This document shows positions 1-5,774 of a stretch of DNA of 23,058 bases, one piece after another (positions within the stretch are counted from its first letter, which is position 1; each line of letters begins with the position of its first letter). This DNA comes from a virus. A program made the translations under genes and the position numbers. The stretch spans positions 1-23,058 of the IMG/VR virus record IMGVR_UViG_3300042691_007563. The stretch is one strand, 5' to 3'. Below the pieces are notes generated by a model. It was not told where the DNA came from, did no database searches, and saw only the letters and a program-made list of their open reading frames with translations.

Positions 1-203
1 GGCTCAATGCTAAAGGCCGTGCCTCCTACAATCGTGCGAACCCCGGTAAGCCGGGCCTCAAGGCACCTCAACCCGAGGGAGGCCCGCGCCGGGATTCGTT
101 CTGCGCCCGCATGAAGGGCATGAAGAAGAAGCTGACCAGCGCCAAGACGGCCAACGACCCCAACAGCCGTATCAACAAATCACTTAGAGCATGGAACTGC
201 TGA
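1..203 (+). CDS. Small basic phage protein, C-terminal part (5' end outside window)
   Basis: An open frame enters the window (first complete codon at base 3) and runs 66 residues to TGA at 201-203. It is rich in Lys, Arg, Asn and Gly, with a core reading SFCARMKGMKKK followed by a DPNSRINKSLRAW-type tail and a final Cys. I recognise this pattern (SFCARM...LTSAKTANDP...R.NK.LR.W.C) as a small conserved protein of many environmental tailed phages whose function is unknown; it is usually found among packaging, head or lysis genes. One base separates it from the next start, so it is the visible beginning of the plus-strand operon. There is no membrane segment or catalytic motif. The true start lies to the left of base 1. 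Function is not assigned. Confidence 0.75.
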   Translation, partial: LNAKGRASYNRANPGKPGLKAPQPEGGPRRDSFCARMKGMKKKLTSAKTANDPNSRINKSLRAWNC

Positions 204-204
204 G

Positions 205-381
205 ATGCCGCTAGTCAAGGGTAAGTCTGACAAGGCTGTGAGCAAGAACATCAGTACGCTGGTTGGCGACTTCGAGAAGCGGGGCCGCATCGGCACCTCG
301 AAGCCAGCGAATAAGGCGGCGGCTACCAAGCAGGCCGTGGCGATTGCCCTTCAGAAAGCCGGAAGGCAGAAGGCTAAGTAA
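205..381 (+). CDS. Conserved small basic phage protein (58 aa)
   Basis: ATG at 205, TAA at 379-381, 58 residues. The N-terminal MPLVKGKSDKAVSKNISTLV and C-terminal KQAVAIALQKAGR segments match a very common small phage protein pattern (MPLVKGKS...SKNI..L...G....QAVAIAL..AG). Its function is unknown. It is strongly basic and lacks Cys and hydrophobic helices. The middle (about residues 21-38, GDFEKRGRIGTSKPANKA) is longer than the copies I remember, where the two conserved halves lie closer together. It starts one base after the previous stop. The codons for its last residues (QKAK) contain AGAAGG eight bases before the holin GTG, so its tail doubles as the holin ribosome binding site. Confidence 0.8.
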   Translation: MPLVKGKSDKAVSKNISTLVGDFEKRGRIGTSKPANKAAATKQAVAIALQKAGRQKAK

Positions 382-798
382 GTGGCTGGCCCCCTGCTGG
401 CCCTGCTGCCGACGCTGCTGCCCGCGCTGACGGAAGTGCTGGACCGGGTGGTGCCTGACCAGGCTGCGGCGGCCAAGGCCAAGCTAGAGATGGAAGCTAG
501 GCTGCTAGAGGCGGCGACCGCGCAGGCTTCGCAGCAAACCGAAATCAACAAAATTGAAGCGGGCCACCAGTCCATCTTTGTTTCGGGTTGGCGCCCATAC
601 ATTGGGTGGGTTTGCGGCATGGCGATTGCGTGGGCCTTCCTTGTGGCACCGATGCTGTCGTGGCTGCTGCCCGTGATGGGTGTGGTGGCGGCGGTGCCCC
701 CGCTTCAGACGGAGTTCCTGCTGGAACTGGTGTTCGCGATGCTGGGCCTAGGCGGCCTGCGTACCTTTGAGAAGCTGAAGGGCGTGGCAGCAAAGTGA
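382..798 (+). CDS. Holin, GTA/phage 3TM type
   Basis: 138 residues from a GTG that directly follows the preceding TAA. Holins accumulate in the inner membrane and at a set time open it so that the endolysin reaches the cell wall. The protein has an N-terminal hydrophobic segment (about 4-20), an amphipathic Ala/Glu/Gln-rich helix (27-60), then WRPYIGWVCG at 70-79 leading into hydrophobic segments at about 74-104 and 110-127, and a LGLGGLRTFEKLKGV end. The W-R-P-x-I-G-W and GLRTFEK signatures are those of the 3TM-type holin family also found in gene transfer agents (GTA_holin_3TM). It overlaps the endolysin start by four bases (GTGA), the usual holin-endolysin coupling. AGAAGG at 368-373 is the probable ribosome binding site. 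Family assignment is firm; lysis timing is inferred. Confidence 0.88.
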   Translation: MAGPLLALLPTLLPALTEVLDRVVPDQAAAAKAKLEMEARLLEAATAQASQQTEINKIEAGHQSIFVSGWRPYIGWVCGMAIAWAFLVAPMLSWLLPVMGVVAAVPPLQTEFLLELVFAMLGLGGLRTFEKLKGVAAK

Positions 799-1277
799 AC
801 TACTGGACGTATCTGAGGGGAGGCAAGAAGGAAGTGGCCGAGCCTGCGCCTGTGTTGGAGTATGCGTCGTGGGAACTGGTGCCTGCGGGCGTGTGGGTAT
901 GGCCGAACTTCAGGCCGCGCGAACTGGCGTGCAAGGGCACGGGCCGCATCCGGTTGCAGCGCAAGGCTGTCGAGGCGTTGCAGGATCTGAGGCATAGGAT
1001 CGGCCAGCCTATGCGTATTGCTTCTGCTTACAGAAGTGCAGAACATAATGCAAGGGTGAAGGGCTCGCCTACTAGTCGGCATATGACCGGCGATGCATTC
1101 GATGTGGTGATGGACGGCCATGACCCCGTCGCATTCGAGACGGCTGCGAGAGAGGCGGGATTTCGCGGCTTCGGGTACTATCCGGAATCTAATCCGCCTT
1201 TCATGCACATCGACATGGGGCCTGCCCGCAAGTGGGGCACCCCCTTTCCCAAGAAGGACACCAGCCGTGAAGCGTAA
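795..1277 (+). CDS. Endolysin, peptidase M15A family (zinc D-Ala-type peptidase)
   Basis: 160 residues from GTG 795, overlapping the holin stop. The domain (about 37-142) is the M15A zinc peptidase fold that cleaves peptide cross-links in peptidoglycan. Visible zinc-ligand motifs are SRHMTGDAFD (His96 and Asp103, pattern S-x-H-x(2)-G-x-A-x-D) and FMHIDMG (His138). The RIASAYRSAEHNARV segment (74-88) is the typical conserved strand-loop before the first histidine. No signal peptide is present, in keeping with export through the adjacent holin's lesions. No i-spanin/o-spanin pair is visible next to it. The C-terminal KKDTSREA is encoded by DNA that includes AAGAAGG at 1251-1257, nine bases before the GTG of the next gene, which overlaps this one by 11 bases. 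An alternative name is D-Ala-D-Ala carboxypeptidase-like lysin. Confidence 0.88.
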   Translation: MNYWTYLRGGKKEVAEPAPVLEYASWELVPAGVWVWPNFRPRELACKGTGRIRLQRKAVEALQDLRHRIGQPMRIASAYRSAEHNARVKGSPTSRHMTGDAFDVVMDGHDPVAFETAAREAGFRGFGYYPESNPPFMHIDMGPARKWGTPFPKKDTSREA

Positions 1278-2271
1278 AGTCAAGTTCCAAGAGGGAGGCG
1301 CTGTCGAAGAGTCGCCCCGCAACCGCAAGCTCCGCGAGACGATGGAGAAGTTCGGGCGCGAAGGTAAGCGCACTGGACTGGCGGAGCGTGCCCGCGAACG
1401 TCAACGGGCTGAACGTAGGGCCGCTGCCCTGCGAGACGTCGAGCGCCTCAATCCGGGCCAGGGTGCAGCAGAGGCAGAACGCCGTGCTGGCCGCGCAGTT
1501 CCCGAACGCCGCCCTGACTTCACGACTGACCCGCGAGGCACGACGCGCAGTGGTGCTGCGACGGGTCGCGAGATGGTGTCCAGCCGCGAGGCGATGCCCC
1601 GCCCGTCTGCTAGTCGCGCGCTTGCTGAGGTTGCTACGCCCCGGCAGATGCCGCTTGGTCGTGTGCGTCCTCCGGTCGGCGGCAACATAGCCACGCTTGC
1701 TGCGGGTACTGCGGCTGCGGCTGCTGAACCAATGGTCGATTACGGTCGTCGCTTCATGGAACGCCGGGGTGCCGAGGCTGACGCCCGCCGCGAGGCGAAC
1801 CTCCAAGCTTTCCGGGATCAGCAACAGGAGCGGGTGACAATGGAGCAGGGCATGGGCGAGGCTCCGCAGCGAATGCCGACGCCGCGACCGGCTGCTCCCC
1901 GTCCTGCGTCAGCCCCGGCTCCGCGTCCCCGTGTGCGGGAGATGACGGCTGACGAACTGAATGAGATGGAGCTTCGTCGCATTCGGGCAGAGCGCCAGAT
2001 GGAAGAAGACGATGCCCGCGAACGTCGCCGTGCCCGCGAAGAACGCCAGATGGGCGGCTCTGGTAATATCGGGGCGGCGTCGGCTCGTGAACGTGGTGAG
2101 ACAGTTGGCCCGGCAGGCGACTATAACTTCCGAAAGGGTGGTATGGTCAAGCCGAAGAAGATGATGAAGGGCGGAGTGGTGTCCAAGCCGAAGGCTGGTG
2201 CCACGAAGTCCAAGTCGAAGCCGATGCCCGCCTTCAAGAAGGGCGGCATGATTAAGAAAGGTAAGAAGTAA
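1267..2271 (+). CDS. Arg/Glu-rich protein with Lys/Gly (KGG) C-terminal tail
   Basis: I choose GTG 1267 (334 residues) because it is preceded by AAGAAGG at nine bases and because the resulting N-terminus, MKRKVKFQEGGAV, resembles that of the next gene (MKYREGGAV). An upstream in-frame ATG at 1120 would lie inside the endolysin gene. No known domain is recognised. Visible parts: Arg/Glu-rich probable helices (14-60), a low-complexity middle, a Pro/Ala/Arg stretch (200-224), a charged coiled-coil-like helix (226-260), a GGSGN...ERGE...VGP module (263-282) and three [KR]-GG-[MV]-[VI] repeats (289-330) ending in KKGKK. The 263-282 module also occurs in the 1118-residue protein on the other strand. 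The basic tail suggests nucleic acid or virion association, but that is inference. Confidence 0.75.
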   Translation: MKRKVKFQEGGAVEESPRNRKLRETMEKFGREGKRTGLAERARERQRAERRAAALRDVERLNPGQGAAEAERRAGRAVPERRPDFTTDPRGTTRSGAATGREMVSSREAMPRPSASRALAEVATPRQMPLGRVRPPVGGNIATLAAGTAAAAAEPMVDYGRRFMERRGAEADARREANLQAFRDQQQERVTMEQGMGEAPQRMPTPRPAAPRPASAPAPRPRVREMTADELNEMELRRIRAERQMEEDDARERRRAREERQMGGSGNIGAASARERGETVGPAGDYNFRKGGMVKPKKMMKGGVVSKPKAGATKSKSKPMPAFKKGGMIKKGKK

Positions 2272-2609
2272 TGCCCGGCACTATGAAGTATAGGGAGGGC
2301 GGCGCGGTTCGTAAGCGTAGTCCGCAGCCCAGTCCCCGACCAAGGGCGTCGCCGCCCCCGCGTTCGCCGGGCATGACGGAGGAAGAGGTGCTGAAGGATC
2401 GTTCTTCCCGAAGCCCAAACATTCGTGAGCCTATGATGCGAGAGGGTGACGCGCGCTTCGACTTTGGGCGCGAAGGAATGAGAGATCCCTCGAACTTCGA
2501 GGGTATGTTCAATTTGCGGGAACAGCGCCGCACTGAACCCACTCGACTTAAGAAGGGTGGCGTCGTGAAGAAAGCCAATGGTGGCATGATTAAGAAAGGG
2601 TGTAAGTGA
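2271..2609 (+). CDS. Small basic protein, paralogue-like ends to the preceding gene
   Basis: 112 residues; ATG at 2271 overlaps the preceding TAA by one base. An internal ATG at 2283 (MKYREGGAV) is a possible alternative start. The N-terminal EGGAV and the C-terminal KKGGVVKKANGGMIKKGCK mirror the ends of the preceding 334-residue protein, while the middle (Pro/Arg-rich at about 15-35, then a charged segment with FDFGREGM and SNFEGMFNLREQ) is different. No catalytic motif is visible. The ribosome binding site is AAGAAAGG within the previous gene's lysine tail, nine bases from the start. The gene looks like a shortened relative in which only the ends are kept. Function is unknown; a structural or nucleic-acid-binding accessory role is a guess. 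Confidence 0.7.
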   Translation: MPGTMKYREGGAVRKRSPQPSPRPRASPPPRSPGMTEEEVLKDRSSRSPNIREPMMREGDARFDFGREGMRDPSNFEGMFNLREQRRTEPTRLKKGGVVKKANGGMIKKGCK

Positions 2610-2785
2610 TGATGCGTTCTAATATGGGCAAGCAGGTTACGCAAGGCCCGATGAAGAAGAAGGCTGGCGGCAAGGTTGCTGCTGGCAAGCCGGTCAAGAT
2701 GCAGAAGGGTGGCAAGGTGCCGTGCGCGCAGTGCCCGAACCCGGCAGCTTGTCGTAAGGCTGGCCGCTGCCTTATGGCTGGCTAA
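2609..2785 (+). CDS. Lys/Gly-rich mini-protein with four C-terminal cysteines (58 aa)
   Basis: ATG at 2609 overlaps the previous TGA (TGATG), and TAA at 2783-2785 overlaps the next ATG. The first 36 residues are Lys/Gly/Met-rich with AGGKV and QKGGKV units. The last 20 contain C-x2-C-x5-C-x5-C (Cys39, Cys42, Cys48, Cys54), a possible compact zinc or disulphide knuckle. AAGAAAGG in the preceding gene's tail lies nine bases from the start and repeats the signal used for the gene before. Perfect one-base overlaps on both sides and the KGG composition shared with both upstream neighbours support a real gene, although it is short. Function is unknown. Confidence 0.68.
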   Translation: MMRSNMGKQVTQGPMKKKAGGKVAAGKPVKMQKGGKVPCAQCPNPAACRKAGRCLMAG

Positions 2786-2970
2786 TGGCTAAGAAGCCCG
2801 AAAGCCGGGTGAACGAAGCGGGCGTCTACACGAAGCCCGGTATGCGTAAGTCCTTGTTCGAACGCTTGAAGGCGGGAGGCAAGGGCGGCAAGCCGGGTCA
2901 GTGGAGCGCCCGCAAAGCTCAGATGCTCGCCTCAGAATACAAGGCGAAGGGCGGCAAGTACCGTGACTAA
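2785..2970 (+). CDS. Conserved small phage protein (GKPGQWSARKAQ type, 61 aa)
   Basis: 61 residues from ATG 2785. The core YTKPGMRKSLFERLKAGGKG followed by GKPGQWSARKAQMLASEYKAKGG is a pattern I recognise from many environmental phages and some giant viruses ([YT]-x-P-x-x-R-x-x-[LI]-x-x-x-x-x-[AG]-G-x-K-G-G-x-P-G-Q-W-S-A-R-K-A-Q). Its function is not known to me; I recall that it belongs to a named domain of unknown function but will not cite a number from memory. It is basic and probably a short helical DNA- or protein-binding unit. It overlaps the endonuclease VII start by eight bases. Confidence 0.82.
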   Translation: MAKKPESRVNEAGVYTKPGMRKSLFERLKAGGKGGKPGQWSARKAQMLASEYKAKGGKYRD

Positions 2971-3391
2971 GTCCTGCCTCCACTGCAAGCAAGAGAAAGA
3001 ACTGACTGAATACTATCAGTTCTATGACAAGTGGACGGAGCGCAAATTTTATAGCTCGCGTTGCCGTCCATGCCATTTGCTGTATAAGCACACTAACCCA
3101 AACACTAAGCGTAATCGCAAAGCCGAAAAGCTGAAGCTGCGCTACGGGTTAGAGCATAGCCAGTGGGAAGAAATTCGCAAAGAGCAGAATTATTCCTGTA
3201 TGATTTGCGGTATCGAAGAGACGGCGTTGGGTAGGAAGCTGGACGTAGATCATTGTCACGCTACCGGAGTAGTGCGTGGCGTTCTTTGCAACCCCTGCAA
3301 CACGGTTCTGGGCCATGCTCGCGACAAGATTGAAGTCTTAGAAGCTGCCGCCGAATACCTCAAGCAAAATGCGAAAGGCTATAAGTCGTGA
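2963..3391 (+). CDS. Recombination endonuclease VII family (HNH-type, His-Me finger)
   Basis: 142 residues from GTG 2963. T4 endonuclease VII (gp49) resolves branched DNA before packaging; free-standing relatives are common in phages. The nuclease half shows a paired zinc site (Cys79, Cys82 and Cys109, Cys112) with DHCHATG at 96-102 and VRGVLCNPCN at 104-113, matching the T4 enzyme's Asp-His-x-His and zinc-adjacent Asn. The N-terminal 40 residues carry an extra zinc ribbon (Cys5, Cys8, Cys34, Cys37), which many small phage homologues share. The gene is visibly richer in A+T than its neighbours, and it interrupts a run of very small conserved proteins, so separate acquisition is plausible. It may act in packaging or as a mobile nuclease; the sequence does not decide. 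Confidence 0.88.
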   Translation: MTKSCLHCKQEKELTEYYQFYDKWTERKFYSSRCRPCHLLYKHTNPNTKRNRKAEKLKLRYGLEHSQWEEIRKEQNYSCMICGIEETALGRKLDVDHCHATGVVRGVLCNPCNTVLGHARDKIEVLEAAAEYLKQNAKGYKS

Positions 3392-3633
3392 AGGCCCCGC
3401 AGAAGTCGCTGGTCGATTGGACCAAGCAGAAGTGGCGCACCAAGTCGGGCAAGCCCAGTACGCAGGGACCGCAAGCTACGGGTGAACGGTACTTGCCCGA
3501 GGCCGCTATTAAGGCTATGCCTGCCTCGACTTATGCGGCGAGTAGCGCGGCGAAGCGGAAGGCGACGAAGGCTGGCAAGCAGTTTTCTAAGCAGCCTGCC
3601 AGCGCCGCCGGTATCGCGAAGAAGTTCCGCTAG
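3388..3633 (+). CDS. Conserved small phage protein (WTKQKWRTKSGKPS type, 81 aa)
   Basis: 81 residues from GTG 3388, overlapping the nuclease stop by four bases (GTGA); GAAAGG lies nine bases upstream, inside the nuclease gene. The segments DWTKQKWRTKSGKPSTQGP, GERYLPEAAIKAM and KRKATKAGKQFSKQP form a pattern repeatedly seen as a small protein of unknown function in environmental phages. It is highly basic, with no Cys and no hydrophobic segment. It is the last plus-strand gene. Its TAG (3631-3633) shares the palindrome CTAG with the TAG of the convergent minus-strand gene. Confidence 0.82.
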   Translation: MKAPQKSLVDWTKQKWRTKSGKPSTQGPQATGERYLPEAAIKAMPASTYAASSAAKRKATKAGKQFSKQPASAAGIAKKFR

Positions 3634-3648
3634 AACGGGTACTCTTCG
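3617..3648. terminator. Weak two-part dyad across the convergent stop codons
   Basis: CGAAGA (3617-3622) can pair with TCTTCG (3643-3648), and inside it GTTC (3624-3627) can pair with GAAC (3633-3636) around the shared CTAG. There is no T tract on either side. It is the only candidate for a bidirectional stop signal between the two operons, and it lies inside both coding regions. The imperfect pairing makes this weak. Confidence 0.25.
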
Positions 3649-5774
3649 GGGGCCGTGTAGTTGTTGACGGTCTGCTCCCAGATGAGGGCGCCCGCACCCT
3701 CGCCGTGGAACTTTACGGAAATGCGGTTCTCGACAAGCCAACGATTCCACTGACCGAGGTCTTGCATGGCAGCGACGAGTTCGCCGGTTGTCAGGAAGGA
3801 CCGTTCTTCTGCGCCCAGCGTCACGCGCATGAGTTGCTGCTTGACGGAATCCTTGTCGGTGTCTTCCGGGTAGAAGAAGTCGTAGCCGTAGAACTCGAAG
3901 CGGCGGAAGCCCATGATGAAGGCCAGCATAGGAATGCGGGTAGCGGAACAGGTGCCGCCCGCAATGATGAGGCCGGTGTCGAAGGCCGGGGGCCTAGCTT
4001 CGAGGGTGCTTTGAGTGTGGGCGTGCCAGCCAAAGAGTTGGGCACCCTTCTCTTCGAGGACAGCCCGCACCGAGGGGTGCGTCATGGTGGCGAAGAGGAA
4101 GCGGTCTTCGGGGCCGACGCTTGCGAAGAGGTCCGTGCGGACGATGCCGTGCGTGGACTTGCCATCGACCGGGCGCGGATCAAGGATGACGGTCCAGTCG
4201 GGCGTGATACCGGCAGCCTTCAGGACGGGCAGGGAGTGCTTGACCGCGAAGACGGTAGCACCTGCGGCCTGACGAGTGCGGATCTCTTCGAGGAAGTTGG
4301 GTAGGGTGGGGCCTGCACTGACGAAGAGGGCAACGCCTTCGTGCGCCTGGTAGGAGCCGATCCAAGTTGGAATGGCGGCAGCGTTGTCCGCAATATGCTG
4401 GAGCTGTTCGCCCTTGTCAACAGAGTCGACGGGCTTTACTTGGATGCGGGTGCGGAGGTCAGGCAGCGGGTAGCCGTCGCGGACGACGAGGCCGAACGAG
4501 ATGGTCTGGGTCAGGCCCGCGTAGCCGTCGCCGCTGGTGATGATCCGCTTCTGGCCCGCGATCTCCTTGATGACGCGGCGCGGACCTTCCGGTGCGCCCT
4601 CTTCCTCATTGACGATGACGTCATCGAAGACGATGAAGGGAACGTGCTTCAGGCATTCGTAGTCCGACTTGGTCGTCTCGTAGGAGTGGCCGCCGTCGAT
4701 GTAGGCGAAGGTGGCGTCGGCTACAATGGAGGTGGAGGCGGGCAGCGTTTCGAGTGTGTTGCCCTTGATAAGGGAGAAGGCGAAGGTCAGACCCTTGCGG
4801 GCCATGAGGCGGCTGTAGTTGTTGAGGCGGTTGTGGACAATCCAAGAGTCCGCGTGGGGCTTGGTGTGGCCCTCATGGACGCGGTCGTTGCCGCCCTCGA
4901 AGGTGTCGAAGCCGACGTAGGACACGGTCTTGACGCCGGTAGCGAAGGCCGCTTCGGCCATCTGGACTGCGCGGCTGCCGTTCCATGTGCCGACTTCCAC
5001 AATGCGGGCAGCGTTGGTTGCGTCGATGGAGGAGGTCAGAAGTTCGCATAGCGTTTCATAGCGGGCCGGGGCGCCGAGTGCGGGGTTGGCAATGGTCTGC
5101 TTGTCGGGGCCTTTGTAGTGGACCATGTAGGCCGCGAGCGGAGATTGGTGGAAGGCATCGAGGCCGAGGCAGCCGGGCGACAGGTTCTTGACTTGCAGGC
5201 CGTGCGCCTGGTGCAGCAGGGTGATGCGGTCAAGGATTGCGTTGTCGTGCGCCTTCTTGTAGTGGAAAGCTTCCAACGAATTGTAGAGGCCCCAGTAGTC
5301 GGCTAGGAGGGAGGCACCCTTGACGGTAGCCAGATTGAAGGCGAACCACGAACCTTCGCTTTCCTTGACCGTGCGTCGGTACAGGTAGGTCAGGTGGAAG
5401 GCGTCGTCGAAGAGTTCGCCAAGGAGGTCGGCGTCGACGGGCCGCATGGTTTCGGTGTCCGCGTCGATGAAGCCGATCCAGTCTAGGGAGGGCGTCACGC
5501 TGGAGGCGAGGGCGACTGCCTTGAAGCAGTAGTCGAGGGACGGGCCGTCCTTGGCCTTGGCACCGAGGTGGGCCTTGAGCTTCTGGAAGGAGGCCGTGTC
5601 TTCGAGGGCGCGGAACTGAATGCCGGGGAAGGAAGGGACCTTGCCTTCGAGGTCGTGGTGCCAGATTTCAAGTTCGATATCGGCGGGCCAGAACTTCTTG
5701 AAGGACTCGGCAAAGCGCAGGCCATACCGTTCCCAAGAGTTGGGGCCGATGGTGGTGATGATCTTAGCGCGCAT
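3630..5774 (-). CDS. Three-domain glycan enzyme: glycosyltransferase / SAM methyltransferase / Maf-like (DUF115)
   Basis: 714 residues; ATG at 5774 lies 11 bases inside the upstream glycosyltransferase gene, with GGAG nine bases before it. Residues 1-225 look like a GT-A glycosyltransferase: IITTIGPNSWERYG at the start and a metal-binding D-x-D motif IGFIDADTE (Asp104, Asp106). Residues 240-420 are a class I methyltransferase: VEVGTWNGS (260-268, SAM-binding loop), GFDTFEGG (288-295), YIDGGHSYE (358-366) and VFDDV (382-386), as in Methyltransf_24. Residues 478-650 resemble DUF115/Maf motility-accessory glycosyltransferases: FVSAGPTL (484-491), SLPVLKAAGITPDWTVILDP (514-533) and FYGYDFFYPED (628-638). 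Maf proteins add nonulosonic acids to flagellin in bacteria. Here the fusion probably builds or caps a glycan; acceptor and sugar are unknown. No secretion signal is visible. Confidence 0.78.
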   Translation of the reverse strand: MRAKIITTIGPNSWERYGLRFAESFKKFWPADIELEIWHHDLEGKVPSFPGIQFRALEDTASFQKLKAHLGAKAKDGPSLDYCFKAVALASSVTPSLDWIGFIDADTETMRPVDADLLGELFDDAFHLTYLYRRTVKESEGSWFAFNLATVKGASLLADYWGLYNSLEAFHYKKAHDNAILDRITLLHQAHGLQVKNLSPGCLGLDAFHQSPLAAYMVHYKGPDKQTIANPALGAPARYETLCELLTSSIDATNAARIVEVGTWNGSRAVQMAEAAFATGVKTVSYVGFDTFEGGNDRVHEGHTKPHADSWIVHNRLNNYSRLMARKGLTFAFSLIKGNTLETLPASTSIVADATFAYIDGGHSYETTKSDYECLKHVPFIVFDDVIVNEEEGAPEGPRRVIKEIAGQKRIITSGDGYAGLTQTISFGLVVRDGYPLPDLRTRIQVKPVDSVDKGEQLQHIADNAAAIPTWIGSYQAHEGVALFVSAGPTLPNFLEEIRTRQAAGATVFAVKHSLPVLKAAGITPDWTVILDPRPVDGKSTHGIVRTDLFASVGPEDRFLFATMTHPSVRAVLEEKGAQLFGWHAHTQSTLEARPPAFDTGLIIAGGTCSATRIPMLAFIMGFRRFEFYGYDFFYPEDTDKDSVKQQLMRVTLGAEERSFLTTGELVAAMQDLGQWNRWLVENRISVKFHGEGAGALIWEQTVNNYTAPEEYPF

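Noticed and set aside
1120-1266. Longer start (ATG 1120) for the 334-residue protein
   Set aside because: It would overlap most of the endolysin C-terminal half. GTG 1267 has AAGAAGG at nine bases and gives the EGGAV N-terminus seen in the next gene.
705-1373. 222-codon minus-strand frame opposite the endolysin
   Set aside because: It covers the zinc-peptidase gene in antisense, has no upstream signal and no recognisable domain.
4341-5051. 236-codon plus-strand frame
   Set aside because: It is antisense to the methyltransferase and Maf-like parts, which have clear motifs; its Val/Asp/Gly-rich translation is typical of reverse-frame noise.
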